Shown piece by piece: positions 10,430 to 20,525 of a stretch of 64,000 nucleotides of DNA. This DNA comes from Blastomussa wellsi (lineage: Eukaryota; Cnidaria; Anthozoa; Scleractinia; Plerogyridae). A model generated the notes under the pieces. That model was not told the DNA's origin. It worked only from the letters and a program-made list of their open reading frames with translations, and made no database searches. The stretch spans positions 13,093,097 through 13,157,096 of the forward strand of contig OX393564.1 in assembly GCA_947652115.1 (NCBI GenBank). Direction: 5' to 3'. Positions within the stretch are counted from its first letter, which is position 1. Every line of letters begins with the position of its first letter. The position numbers and the translations under genes are program-made.

Positions 10430-11339
10430 CGAGCATAATGAGAGAACCATTGCACAGGTCAATGAAACAGTCTTTCTTGGGGTAGTTTTAGATGACAACT
10501 TAACTTGGAAGTCTCATATATCTAGCCTAGCGGATAAAATATCTAAATCTATTGGTATAATTTTTAGATCTAGTTTTTATCTTTCAACTCCCTCTCTTCG
10601 CATGTTATACAATGCAATGATACTTCCATACCTTAATTACTGTAATCTAGTCTGGGGATCAACTTATAAAACTAACCTTCAAAGAATCGTAATTTTGCAA
10701 AAACGTGTAATTAGGATAGTGAACAAGTCCTATTATAATGCTCATACAGAACCTATTTTTAAGAAGCTTAACTTGCTTAAATTTCAAGATATTCATTTAA
10801 TGCATCTAGGTCAGTTTATGTTCTCGTTTAAGAAGGCTTTTCTCCCTCGAAAATTTGAGAACATATTCGCAATCAACAACCAAATCCATTGCTACAATAC
10901 AAGGCATGCAAATTCCTTTCGTCTTCCGTTATGTAGAACAAATATCCGGCAATTCTCCGTATTCTTTCAAGGTCCCAAATTCTTCAATTCTCTTTCACCT
11001 GAAATTTCGGGCACTTCATCACTGGCATCTTTCAAAAAAAAACTTAAAGCATATATTATTGATAACTATTAACTCTGTTTTCAAATAAGACTTGTCATAA
11101 ATTATCTAATATCAGTCATCTCGTGTTTATTGTGAGGGAACTTAAGCTTACAAGCCCCGTGGTTTTTTATTAGGTTCCCTCGCCATTTTGCTTTCCACCT
11201 TAACATATTATACTGTAGTTTTGTATTTTCATCGTTATCTGTATATTGAGCTGTTTTTATTTATTAATCATTGTATTATAATTCTATTTTTGGCAAATCA
11301 AAATAAATGAATAAAAAATAAATAAATAAAAGGGTGAGG

Positions 11340-11703
11340 CAGCGGGTTGGTGGCTTGTGTGTACCAAGCGGCGGACAAACAGCCAAGCGAGAGCGAAACA
11401 ACAAACCAGCCAAGCGAGAGCGAAACAACAAACCAACCAAGCGAAGCACGAAACGCAAACACGAGAGAGCGAAAAAAACAAACAAATTTCAGCAAGCAGA
11501 AAACAAAAAACATGTGTGACAAACGTACGGAACATAAGAGCGTGAAGCCACAAATATTCCCTGTTGAAGAAATGCATGCACTTGCAATATTGTGTCGCAG
11601 AATTATTTTCCATTTGAAGAAATATAAGCACAAGAATATGCGAATTTGTGTCGCAGAATAAAAAACCATTTGAAGAAATATAAGCACAAGAATATACGAA
11701 AAC
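11340..11703. repeat. Short tandem repeats before polB-A
   Basis: Two or more copies of a 24-bp unit (CCAAGCGAGAGCGAAACAAC core) at 11391-11450, and two copies of a segment containing GAAGAAATATAAGCACAAG at about 11618-11700. They lie between the LINE tail and the first codon of polB-A and may be the end region of Polinton copy A, but no matching inverted repeat is seen elsewhere in the window. Confidence 0.6.
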
Positions 11704-12131
11704 ATGGCAGTACCAAACGAATTTCTGGAGGAATTTCTAGAACAAGAACAAAACTCAGAAATAGATCCAGATGTAATAAATGACGAGTTTATAATATCAC
11801 AAAATAATTACAGAGGATTGCTACGAGTGTGGTGGATGATTGTATCAGAAGGAAATCCGAACAATGGGGATCTTTTGAGGTTTGCAAGAGAAAACAAAGC
11901 AAAGTATAAAGATTTGATTGGAAAAGAAATCCGAGAGTTAAAAAGCGTAAAAGTAAGTTTTGGGTTGCAGGTAGAGTTTTCAATAGAAACAAACGAAACA
12001 ACGCAATACATGAAACATTATTTTTATGAAAAAGAACCGCATGTTTTTTACAGCCATCAAGAAGAACTGGTATGACAAAATAATTTGGTTTTATCAACTG
12101 GGTTGATAATGTCAATTGGCCACCGTAAAGA

Positions 12132-12179
12132 GATTCAATTGCTGACGTTTCGAGCGTTAGCCCTTCGTCGGAGCGAATC
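12132..12179 (-). ncRNA. Hammerhead-ribozyme-like segment of Penelope terminus
   Basis: Same arrangement as at 44709-44756: GATTCGCT / CCGACGA / GGGC-loop-GCTC / GAAA / CGTC / AGC...GAATC on the minus strand, in the sense direction of the element. Confidence 0.45.
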
Positions 12180-12268
12180 AAGGAATTGTGCGTCGTGTGT
12201 TTTTATATACAGAAAGATGGAGCTTCGCTATTGGCTGGTGCCTGGTAACGTGAAAACTTCGGAATAAA

Positions 12269-12973
12269 TTAGTTGAATGAAAAGCGTTCGTTGATACCGT
12301 GAGGATTAAGAGTGCCGATTTGAAAAATAAATTTTTGTTCTAGAGTTTTACGGCTTTCCGTGTTTCCTTGGTGAAGGGAAAGGCCGCAGACTGCCATATG
12401 TTGCTTAGAAAGATTTGGGAGATTGAAGTGTCTCGCGACCGGTTTCGATGCATTTTTGTCGTCTTTCTCTACGTCACGAAGGTGTTCTCGGAATCGGTCG
12501 CCAAGTCGCCTCCCTGTTTCACCGATGTATAACTTTTTGCAAAGAGTGCAAGTTATACAGTAGATGGCATTGGCTGAGGTATAGGTAAAATGATCAGTGA
12601 TTTTGATAGATCGCTTGGGTCCCGATATTTTGTCCACGTTGTGAAGAGTGCCGATTTGAAAAATAAATTTTTGTTCTAGAGTTTTACGGCTTTTAGTGTT
12701 TCCTTGGTGAAGGGAAAGGCCGCAGACTGCCATATGTTGCTTAGAAAGATTTGGGAGATTGAAGTGTCTCGCGACCGGTTTCGATGCATTTTTGTCGTCT
12801 TTCTCTACGTCACGAAGGTGTTCTCGGAATCGGTCGCCAAGTCGCCTCCCTGTTTCACCGATGTATAACTTTTTGCAAAGAGTGCAAGTTATAGAGTAGA
12901 TGGCATTGGCTGAGGTACAGGTGAAATGATCAGTGATTTTGATAGATCGCTTGGGTCCCGATATTTTGTCCAC
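12269..12973 (-). pseudogene. Penelope GIY-YIG endonuclease domain, tandemly duplicated
   Basis: The frame holds two head-to-tail copies of the GIY-YIG domain, each with ITCTLCKKLYIGETGRRLG and FREHLRDVEKDDKNA. The DNA repeat unit is 336 bp (12309-12644 and 12645-12980), exactly 112 codons, so the frame stays open through both copies. The upstream RT is missing in this truncated insertion, so no complete protein can be made. The copies differ by only a few substitutions, suggesting the duplication is recent. Confidence 0.88.
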
Positions 12974-15900
12974 GTTGTGAATGAAAGGGCATGTTTTGCA
13001 TCGTGCGCGAGCGCATTTAAAAGTTCCGGGCTGATCACTAGTTTGGAATGCACTTCTGACTAAAAAGCTACCTATATTTTTGTCGCGTTTAAATGAAATT
13101 AATGGAGGTTGCGAAAAGATTCTACCAGTGTCGGGATCATTTTGAAGTAATTTAAAGTTTTTGAGAATGATGGATTTAACTGCGTGGTTGTGAGGGTGAA
13201 ATGTGAGGGTGAATGGAATTTGATGAATTCATAGGAAAAGCAAAAGGAGATATAGAGAACTGGTCAGAGGATGTATCAGGATGGAAAATTGAAAGAATAA
13301 AGCTAGCATATGTGAATGTCGCACGCTATCAGCCACTGAGCGGGGGAACATATTTACCTCTTTCAGCCAAACTGGCAAACACGAAAGCAATAGTAAACGT
13401 AAAAAACAGAGACAATGAATGTTTGAAGTGGGCGCTAAGAGCAGCATTATTTCCGGCACCAAAAAATAAGAACCAAAGCAGACAAAGCAGCTATCCGGTC
13501 AAGATGGTATCAACTACCAAGGCATCGATTTCCCAACACCGGTTAAACAGATTGACGAGCTTGAGAAGCAGAACCCAAAATTGGCAATAAACGTCTTTGG
13601 TTGGGAAAAGAACTGTGTTATAGTCCACAGGATAAGTGACAAAGAGAAAAATTTAGAAAGGATTAACCTTATGCTAATAGAGTCAGAGGAAAAACAGCAC
13701 TATTGTTACGTAAAACGGGTTACCGCTTTGCTGTTCGATCAAACAAAAAACTGTTGCACAAAGCACTACTGCATGTTGTGCTTAACAGGTTTCTCACGAG
13801 CGGATTTGCTCGAGGACCATATAAAATATTGTAACGGAGTTAATGGCAGGCCAACAAGGATCGAGATGCCGGAAGAAGGGAAAAACATCTTTTCATTCAA
13901 AAACCATCACAAACAGTTAAAAGCGCCATTTGTAATTTATGCGGACTTTGAAGCTTTGGTCAAAAAGATTCCAGGCTGTTCTCGCGGACCAGATAGCAAG
14001 CAAAAAAGTTTCACGGAGAAGAGAGAATGAAACGAAGCGAGCGGCTATTCATATATGGTTGTTAGGAGTGATGGCGAAATCACAGGACAAAAAGTCTTTA
14101 GGGGTGAAAATGCTGTGGGAGCGTTTCTTAGTGATATTCTGCAGGAAGAGGAGACAATAAGAGAGAGTTTGGAAACACCAAAACAAGTTGTGATTACAGC
14201 ACAAGACTGGGAAAAATTCAAAACAGAAAAAGATTCTCATATTTGTAACAAAAGTTTGATAAAAGACCAATTCCTTGACTCACTGCCGGTTTGGTTAGCG
14301 ACAGACAAGTATTGTGGACAAAGTAATAAAAAATGTTTTTATACAGCGCAGAAAGAATTAGATTTCATAAGACTAAAACGAATAAAAGACATAAAAGACA
14401 AAAACGACCACTGGATAGCGAAAAATCAGGAAACGTGTTTGTTCTGTGCAGAACCTCTTCTTCAGAAAAACTTCAGAGCCGCGGTTAAAGACCATTGTCA
14501 CATCACCGGCAGGTTCCGAGGAGCAGCGCATAATGAATGTAATTTTAAAATGCGAATAAAACCCAAAACTGTTCCAATTCCTGTCGTATTTCACAACCTC
14601 AGAGGATATGACGCACACCACCTTATGGAAGCGATGTCTCAGCAGCATAAAGAAGTCCGGTGCATTGCAAATAACATGGAAAGGTACATCACATTTTCAA
14701 TGGGAAATTTGCATTTCATTGACAGTTTGAACTTTCTGTTGGGAAGTCTTGACTCAGTTGTAACCGTAACCCCCAAGGAGTGTTTGAAAATAACAGAAAG
14801 TATTTCAAAAGGCAGCAATCTACTTTACAAAAAGGGAATCTACCCTTATGAGTACCTGAACTCTTGGGAGAGATTCAGCGAGACAAAGCTGCCAGACAAA
14901 GACAGGTTTTACAGCTGAATGATGAAAACATCACAGACGAAGAGTTTGAGCATGCACAGAAGGTCTGGGAGGTTTTTGAGTGTCAAACACTGGGAGACTA
15001 TCATGATCTCTATGTGAAAACTGATGTCGCTCTGTTGGCAGATGTTTTTGAGAATTTCCGCAACCTGTGCGTAGAAAAATATGGTTTAGATCCGGCACAT
15101 TATTACACGTTGTCAGGTTTCTCATGGGACGCGCTCCTGAAAATGACAGGTGTCGAGCTGGAGCTGTTCACCGACCAAGAAATGCATCTATTCGTGGAAA
15201 GGGGTATGCGTGGCGGAATCTCGATGGCAAGCAAGAGGTATGCCAAGGCAAATAACCCCCTGCTTCCTGCATATGATCCCAACGAGCCGAAGAAATACAT
15301 CATCTATCTCGACGCAAATAACCTATACGGATGGGCAATGTGTAAGTCACTCCCCAAAAGGGATTTCAAATGGAAACGCGTTATGCCAACAGAGGAAGAG
15401 ATTGTGAAGAAAAAAGAGAACGCAAGAAATGGGTGGATTCTTGAGGTTGATCTTGAATATCCCGCAGAACTGCACAAGGAACACAACAGCTATCCGCTGG
15501 CGCCGGAAAAAAGGAAGTAAAACTAAGACTAAGACTACCAAAAAAAGATGATGAACGATTTGGATATAAAAGTGCCACCCGGCAGCAAGAAGCTGCTGTT
15601 GACGCTTGAAGACAAAAAGAACTATGTGGTCCATTAAAGAAACCTTCAGTTTTATCTCTCCCAGGGAATGAAACTTAAGCGCGTGCACAGGGTGCTGGAG
15701 TTCGAATAAGAGCGGTGGATGTAGCCATATATCATGATGAACACAGAGTTCAGAAAAAACTCAAAGAGCGGCTTTGAAAAGAATTTATACAAGTTCATGA
15801 ACAACTCAGTTTTCGGCAAAACGATGGAAAATCTGCGAAAACGCGTTGACATAAAAATTGTGCGAAGCGCAGAGGAAAATAAAATAAGGAAGCTGATCGC

Positions 15901-16584
15901 AAGCCCTTTGTACTCAAGGTTTGCCGAATTCACAAACGACATGGCGGGAATCCACATGCACAAAAGCCGCTTGCTTCTGAACAAACCAGTTTACACGGGC
16001 ATGACGATCCTCGACAACAGCAAAATCCTGATGTACGACTATTTCTATAACAAGCTGAAAAAGCAATACGGTGAAAAGTGTGAGCTATTGTATACAGACA
16101 CCGACAGCCTTCTGCTTGAGATTGAAACTGACGACATCTACAAAGACATTGCGAGAAATTCTTTTCTTTATGACACGAGCGATTACCCGACAGATCATCC
16201 GCTTCACTCAAATGAGAATAAAAAGGTTTTGGGTAAGATGAAGGATGAATGTGCCGGAACGCTGATTTCAGAATGTGTTTGTCTGAGATCAAAAATGTAC
16301 TCTATTTTGAAGGCGGACGAAAAAAATATCAAAAAAGCGAAGGGTGTAAAAAAGTGCGTGGTCAAGAAACAAATAAAGCATGAACAGTTCAAAGAAACGT
16401 TATCTGGCGCAAAACAGTTATGGCATGGAATGAATATTCTTCGAAGTGAGGGGCACCAAATCTATGGCATGCACGTCAACAAAATTTCACTCTCAGCGTT
16501 TGATTCAAAACGTTGAATAGCGGATGACGGGATCCAAACAAAAGCTGATGGGAACGCAGAAGCTGAACTTGATTTGGCAGATGT

Positions 16585-16851
16585 TTATTTGGCAGAAGCT
16601 GAACTCGAAGAGATGTTTGCAGCTTTGGCCGATGTTGATTTGACAGAATTTGGGGTTGAATGAATCCCAAGTGCTCGAACAACATCGCGTGGGTCCAAAC
16701 CACGTAAAAAGTCAATCAAAGGATCGACAAAAAAGGTTTCTTTTTCCCGAAACGTTTTTGAGTCACTTACAGTCCAAAAATTTTGGTTATGACCACATTT
16801 TTTTCTAACATTTGCCTTTGAAAAAAACACACCGTTGCGTCCACTTCCCAT
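16585..16851 (-). CDS. Small ORF between polB-A and integrase-A, unknown
   Basis: An 88-residue reading frame starting MGSGRNGVFFSKANVRKK, followed by CGH and later a hydrophobic LIDFLRGLDP segment and a Ser/Ala-rich C-terminus. It lies on the same strand as the integrase and directly downstream of it. No domain is recognised. Copy B has no such ORF between integrase and polB, where only about 20 bp separate them. It could be a real accessory gene or a chance frame. Confidence 0.35.
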   Translation of the reverse strand: MGSGRNGVFFSKANVRKKCGHNQNFWTVSDSKTFREKETFFVDPLIDFLRGLDPRDVVRALGIHSTPNSVKSTSAKAANISSSSASAK

Positions 16852-16865
16852 TTTTCAAAATACAT

Positions 16866-17865
16866 CTATTTCTTTAAAAGATGGACACCACTGTTCAAGT
16901 TTCCCGGCGGGAGAACGGTGTTTGGTGGAACAAATCCACGCTTTGGCCCGTCGCGCAAATAATAGAGAACAGGTTGATTCGGTTTGGAAAAAGACCTTTC
17001 AATGTTGTAAACTTTCAAGGACCAGATTGGATCTGTTGCTCTCTTATTTCCTCCACCTTCCAACTGTCCTGGATAGTAAAGATAGCGAACTTGGACAAGA
17101 GAGGGGAGGATTTTTTCAGTCTTTCAAACAGGCCTTTTATAAGATGTCGATGGTTTGGAATAAACAGCTTTTTCTTTGATTGCTTCTGCGGGTTTTTTAT
17201 CGATAAGGCTTGTCTTCTTGTTGTTCAGAGCGGCGACAACTTCAAGAAGTCTTTTCACCCACGTCGTAGAGCGCTGGCCTTCAGGCAAACGCATTTCAAC
17301 AGCATACTGATGCCCGAACAAACGCTCGGCAAGGGTGCGATTGAAACGTTCAACAATGGCCTGGTCACGGTGAATCTCGGGGCGCCCGCGGCGAATAAAA
17401 GTTGTGTTTTTCCATGTCTTTCGTCACGGCGCCCATGAATTCACGCCCTGGATCACCCTGCAGAAGTTGAGGCCACTCCAAGGGTGAACGTTTATAAATT
17501 TTCTGAAAGGCCCGAGCAACCTCATCAGAATTTTTTGAAGTCAAGGGTTCTGCTTCTTTGAAGCGGCTCGCCACGTCCACAACGGTCAACGCGTATTTAA
17601 AAACTTTGCGGCCGCGGCGCAGTTTGTCGTGAGGTAAAAAAAGAAGGTCTGCCTGGTGGACCGCGTTTGGTGTGGGCACATCAAATTTTGGTCTTGGAAT
17701 GTGTCTCGGAGCGGGCAGATAAATCTGCCATAGAGCTTGTTTGACCAACCACTTTTTTGCAACGTCTTCCGGCACTTTAGCGGCCTCGGATAATTTTTTA
17801 ACAGCGGCAAGACCTTTCCAATATCCTCCCGGACCGTAGTATATCTTTGCGAGTTTGTCTTCCAT
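16866..17865 (-). pseudogene. Polinton integrase, copy A (broken)
   Basis: A retroviral-type DDE integrase that would insert the element. ATG near 17865 gives MEDKLAKIYYGPGGYW, an HTH/zinc-poor N-terminus, then the core: HQADLLFLPHD (first catalytic Asp, about 17650), VDVASRFKEAEPL, QGDPGREFMGAV (second Asp, about 17450) and, after a frameshift near 17400, AIVERFNRTLAERLF (catalytic Glu, about 17345). The C-terminal part (YLYYPGQLE, then DPIWSLKVYNIER) lies at about 17080-16866 in a third frame, with a stop near 17178. About 85% identical by eye to the plus-strand copy B over the aligned core. It is inactive through two frame changes, though all three catalytic residues are still encoded. Confidence 0.88.
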
Positions 17866-17889
17866 AGTATAAAGGAGGCAAAAAAAGTT

Positions 17890-18297
17890 CAAAAGAACCG
17901 GAATGCTGCATAGCCAAGAGCGAGAGCCCCGACGCCAACGAATGCGAGTTCGCTATTTTTCTGCTGCTGGCTCGGCTGATAGATTCTTTGGGGGGCTTCA
18001 TCCGTTCTTCAGGATGTGTCTGGCTTTAGAGTTTAAAGGCATAGCCAGTGTTAGTGAAGTTTTGCTTTGCTTCTGCCTTGATCTGTGCATTTGTTGCAAT
18101 CCAGTCGAGAAGTTTGGTGCGGTCCGCGCGTATTTTGCGTACAAATCTTGGTACGCCTCGAGAGCTTTAGCATGCCGCACTTTTTCTTCAAGCGCAGCTT
18201 TGTCGCCGCCGCCAAAAGCTCTCGCGAGATAATTTCCGCCGATGAAAGCCGCTGCATTCAACACAGCTCCGCCAACCATAATCGCGATACTTGCCAT
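17890..18297 (-). pseudogene. Small membrane protein 1, Polinton copy A (broken)
   Basis: Starts MASIAIMVGGAVLNAAAFIG with a hydrophobic N-terminus, then ARAFGGGDKAALEEKVRHAK, a charged helix. It is the mirror copy of 21509-21934. After a frameshift near 18120 the C-terminal part is found in another frame (YQPSQQQKNSELAF, then a GVGALALGYAA hydrophobic end at about 17895-17950). The C-terminal hydrophobic stretch could be a membrane anchor. It sits directly upstream of the integrase on the same strand. Its role is unknown; small membrane proteins are common in adintovirus/Polinton-type elements. Confidence 0.75.
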
Positions 18298-18371
18298 TTT
18301 TTTCTTATATTTATTTTTTCAAAATGTTTGTCGAAAGGTTTTTCAGACGCTGGCGGGAAGGATTTTCTGGT

Positions 18372-18563
18372 CTAGCAGATAATTTTTAAGCGCAATGCTC
18401 CCGCCATCACAGCTGTGAACAATCCATAGTTCTCGATGGAATTAGAAGGGTCAGCTGTAAAACTTTTCCTGAACGCTTTTTTGGCCACCCAGCCAGTGCC
18501 CGCAGAGAGGCCGACGAGGGTTGCGGAATCCATGACGATTTTGACGAGCTTGTTGTCAGACAT
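18372..18563 (-). pseudogene. Small membrane protein 2 (MSDNK family), Polinton copy A
   Basis: A 63-codon frame beginning MSDNKLVKIVMDSATLVG, followed by GTGWVAKKAF and NSIENYGLFTAVMAGAL. The mirror copy at 21241-21445 has the same start and the same IENYxLFTAVM segment but a longer C-terminus, so copy A seems to stop early after a shift near 18375. Two hydrophobic segments suggest a membrane protein. Function unknown. Confidence 0.7.
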
Positions 18564-18621
18564 GTTGGTTATAGAAAGAGAGAAAATTATTTAATTGAAA
18601 ATTGTTTTCTGCAAGCCGCTT

Positions 18622-18784
18622 TCATTCTTGATCATCTCTTTCACCTTTTCCAATTAACTCTTCCTTTTCTTCCACATTTAGCACTTCCAAATTTTCCAAA
18701 TTTACCAAAAGAATTTTTAACGACTCCAGCGCTTCCGCGTTTCGCTCGGCCAAAAGGATTTTTATCGCTTCATGAGACACTTAT
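18622..18784 (-). pseudogene. Truncated ORF upstream of MSDNK gene, copy A
   Basis: The frame is open from the copy A/copy B junction (about 18784) to TGA at 18624-18622. It reads Leu/Glu-rich sequence (EAIKILLAERNAEALESLKI, then LNVEEKEELIGKGERDDQE), probably helical or coiled coil. It occupies the place that 20999-21238 holds in copy B, just before the MSDNK gene, and both end in an acidic helix, but I cannot show homology. It is truncated at its 5' end by the junction. Confidence 0.45.
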
Positions 18785-19210
18785 AACGCCTTTCCCATAA
18801 CGCCTTACGCTCCGGGGAGCAGAGATGCAGAAAAGTACTTCAACCCCGGCCTCTCGAACGTCAGCGTCACGGTGAACGGCTCGCCTAACATAATGTACAA
18901 CAACGACATCTTATACAGAGACATGTGGGAGATGGTCCGTCGCTTCTTTCCACAGAAAAAAACGCCCCACATGAATATGACAAAGTTCTACAGCGATGAC
19001 AAGTTCGGGCTTTTAATCGATCTGCGCTCCATGGCAGATCAGTCGCTGCACGGCAGTGGCTTGCGCCTCGTAAAGACACGAGACGGGGTACAGCTTGAGC
19101 TCGAGAGGAAGGCAAGCGGAGGAGGCGGCAATGCGAACTTCTACGTCTTTGTTATATCAGACTCGCAGATGAGCATATTGGAGGAGCAATTGAAATCTGT
19201 GCAATACTAA
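18785..19210 (+). pseudogene. Capsid-like protein, C-terminal fragment
   Basis: The frame is open from about 18785 (NAFPITPYAPGSRDAEKYF) to TAA 19208-19210. Beta-rich sequence follows: VSVTVNGSPNIMYNN, FGLLIDLRSMADQSLHGSGL, VQLELERKASG and FYVFVISDSQMSILEEQL. I associate this with the C-terminal jelly-roll end of the putative major capsid protein in cnidarian Polinton-like elements, mainly from its position directly before the packaging ATPase and the beta-strand pattern. No catalytic or diagnostic motif supports it independently. The N-terminal majority of the gene is missing at the mirror junction. An ATG at 18893 lies inside the domain and is not the native start. Confidence 0.45.
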
Positions 19211-19262
19211 CAACTGGAATCTGTTCAAATGATATAAACAACAAGAATCTGTGCAACACTGA

Positions 19263-19991
19263 ATGAATGCAAGCAACATCCCGTTCAACGCGTTGATCGT
19301 GGGTCCGACGAATTCAGGCAAATCGCAGTTTGTGGTGGACCAGCTCTATGGCCCTTTTCGTGGCAAGTTCGACAACATCGTGTTGATCTGCCCGACGTTT
19401 GCGCACAACAAAACCTACCACCGAATTGGTGAAGATGATCCGCGAATGTTTGTGATAATATGCGCGCACCACGGGGCGGAAATTTGGTTGAAGCTCGTCA
19501 CCTGGCTTTTCGAGGGCACCAACACGCTCATAATCCTAGATGACTGTGCAGCCTCGAAAGATGTGAAAGGGCGCACAGGCCCGCTGGTGAATCTTGCTTT
19601 TTCTGCCCGACATATTGGCATCAGCGTTTGGGTGCTGACGCAGAAGATGACCAGCATAACAGCCTCCTTCCGGGAGAACGTGGCGGCGATCGTTCTCTTT
19701 TACACCCCCGTGGCCAAGACTTTGAAAGCCATCTTTGATGATTACGCCGTTGAACTCTCCCAGGATGACTACAAAGGTCTTCTTTCAAAGCTTAAAGCTC
19801 GAAAGTTCGCGCATCTCGTGTTCTCGCTTCGGCACCCCTACGGAGTTATTTTGAATTGTAAGATTACTATACACAATGGCGGGAAAAGAGCTTGCTATCG
19901 CAGAGGTTATGAACCTGCTGGAAGCCGGGCCGTCGAGCGGGCCAGCTGTTGTCGTGGCAGGCTCCGGGTCCGATACTCCTGCTCTTCGTGA
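19263..19991 (+). CDS. A32/FtsK-HerA-type DNA packaging ATPase
   Basis: This P-loop ATPase would pump element DNA into a capsid. Walker A is GPTNSGKSQF (residues 14-23), Walker B LIILDDC (89-95), and WVLTQKMTSI (123-132) carries the polar residue expected after beta strand 4. The region to about residue 200 (FAHLVFSLRHPYGVILNCK) fits the family. The last 40 residues are Arg/Cys-rich and overlap the next gene's start (ATG 19876) in another frame, so the true stop was probably lost and the native end lies near 19865. Spacing of 53 bp from the capsid-like fragment and the overlap with the next gene suggest one transcription unit. The frame through both Walker motifs is undamaged. Confidence 0.85.
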   Translation: MNASNIPFNALIVGPTNSGKSQFVVDQLYGPFRGKFDNIVLICPTFAHNKTYHRIGEDDPRMFVIICAHHGAEIWLKLVTWLFEGTNTLIILDDCAASKDVKGRTGPLVNLAFSARHIGISVWVLTQKMTSITASFRENVAAIVLFYTPVAKTLKAIFDDYAVELSQDDYKGLLSKLKARKFAHLVFSLRHPYGVILNCKITIHNGGKRACYRRGYEPAGSRAVERASCCRGRLRVRYSCSS

Positions 19992-20424
19992 GCAGCTGGC
20001 CGTGCTGGTGTCGACGGGAAAAACCAAAGAGGTCATCGGGGTTCAGTTAACACACGAGCAGGTGAAGCGCCTCTCCGACAAAGATGTTGAGAAATACACC
20101 AAACGGTACGAGGCATACGTGGGCTCAAAGACAACTGTCAGCTTGATTGACAGCTTCATTTTTCTTGTGATCAAAGGCGTCGTAATGGTCGTTGACATAG
20201 ATGACATGGATGCTTATCAAAAAGAATTCAGAAATGACTACATCATCAACAAAGAGCTCTCCAACCTGGCCGGCAGCATGGCTTTAAGGTGCGGCCGTTT
20301 TCTTGCTGTGGCCAACACGAGGCTGATCACCGCAAAACATCTTCTTTTAAATGAGCTTTTGAAAAGCAAACGCGAAGCAAAATCGGAAGAAATTAATGAG
20401 CAAAACTCACCAACTATTGAATAA
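19876..20424 (+). CDS. Conserved-looking unknown protein, Polinton copy B
   Basis: A 182-residue undamaged frame starting MAGKELAIAEVMNLLEAG. It has an Ala/Gly/Pro-rich linker, a charged helical part (LTHEQVKRLSDKDVEKYTKR), a hydrophobic segment around residues 92-108 (LIDSFIFLVIKGVVMVV) and a basic C-terminus. I do not recognise the domain. Its place right after the ATPase within a chain of same-strand genes suggests a virion or membrane-associated structural role, which is inference only. The intact frame among broken neighbours makes it a reasonable gene call. Confidence 0.7.
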   Translation: MAGKELAIAEVMNLLEAGPSSGPAVVVAGSGSDTPALREQLAVLVSTGKTKEVIGVQLTHEQVKRLSDKDVEKYTKRYEAYVGSKTTVSLIDSFIFLVIKGVVMVVDIDDMDAYQKEFRNDYIINKELSNLAGSMALRCGRFLAVANTRLITAKHLLLNELLKSKREAKSEEINEQNSPTIE

Positions 20425-20525
20425 TTACACAGAAATAGTCGGCAATTCTCACAAAAATTATTTTTCTTAATTAAATACACGGAAATAATCGGCATCCCTC
20501 GCAATGTCCGACCGCTGTCTCACAG

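Larger units (their letters stand above)
9053..11072 (+). pseudogene. LINE reverse transcriptase, interrupted
   Basis: The first part (9053-9727) covers the fingers and palm: NYRPVSILPCFSKFLERI, FRKNHSTTHAL, GVFLDLSKAFDTVNH (motif A, intact Asp), GVPQGSILGPLFFILYIND (motif B region) and IIFADDTNLF (catalytic FADD), then thumb LSNWFRANRLSLNLIKT. The second part (about 10430-11072) resumes with VNETVFLGVVLDDNLTWKSHI and runs through the conserved C-terminal region to a stop at 11070-11072. Apart from the transposon both halves are almost free of damage, so this LINE was probably young when it was hit. The 5' end is missing, so it was dead on arrival. Confidence 0.88.
9049..11332 (+). mobile_element. 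Jockey/CR1-superfamily LINE, 5'-truncated, split by a DNA transposon
   Basis: LINE coding homology starts abruptly near 9053 inside the RT domain, is interrupted at 9745-10429 by a DNA transposon, resumes at about 10430 and ends at 11072. A 3' untranslated region and an AAATA-rich tail (11300-11332) follow. The 5' truncation and A-rich tail are normal products of target-primed reverse transcription. Confidence 0.85.
12084..13217 (-). mobile_element. Penelope-like element fragment inside polB-A
   Basis: A 5'-truncated minus-strand copy of the same family as 41111-44868. The 3' terminal region (12084-12268, with hammerhead-like segment 12132-12179) is followed leftward-to-rightward by the GIY-YIG coding part and upstream coding sequence to about 13217, where polB sequence resumes. 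It contains an internal 336-bp tandem duplication. Confidence 0.9.
11704..16516 (+). pseudogene. Protein-primed DNA polymerase B, Polinton copy A (broken)
   Basis: PolB would replicate the element from a protein primer. ATG 11704 starts an N-terminal part to 12075; a Penelope fragment (12084-13217) is inserted; coding resumes at 13213. A zinc-binding cluster (CCTKHYCMLCLTGF with later H and C, about 13757-13833) precedes exonuclease motif I YADFEAL (about 13938). Then follow CLFCAEP and KDHCHITGRFRGAAHNECN (14437-14543, a conserved Cys/His insert), VFHNLRGYD (Exo II, about 14590), YLDANNLYGWAM (polymerase motif A, about 15303), NSVFGKTMENL (motif B, about 15803) and LLYTDTDSLLLEI (motif C, about 16085). 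Damage: insertion, frameshift near 13580, TGA 14028-14030, frameshift near 14905, several stops between 15518 and 15733. Confidence 0.88.
11340..18784. mobile_element. Polinton/Maverick-type element, copy A
   Basis: Genes: polB on plus (11704-16516), a small ORF on minus (16585-16851), then minus-strand integrase, membrane protein 1, membrane protein 2 and an unidentified truncated ORF up to 18784. The convergent polB/integrase layout and the chain of small membrane-protein genes are repeated, mirror-image, in copy B. The element stops abruptly near 18784, where copy B begins on the opposite strand. ATPase, capsid and protease genes of copy A are missing. All larger genes are broken. Confidence 0.75.

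Noticed and set aside
11276..11705. Hydrophobic minus-strand frames near the LINE tail
   Set aside because: Phe/Leu-rich translation of A-rich and 24-bp repeat sequence; no membrane-protein family resemblance.
18893..19115. Minus-strand frame over the capsid-like fragment
   Set aside because: Ser/Arg/Cys-rich shadow of the plus-strand frame that has coherent beta-rich sequence.
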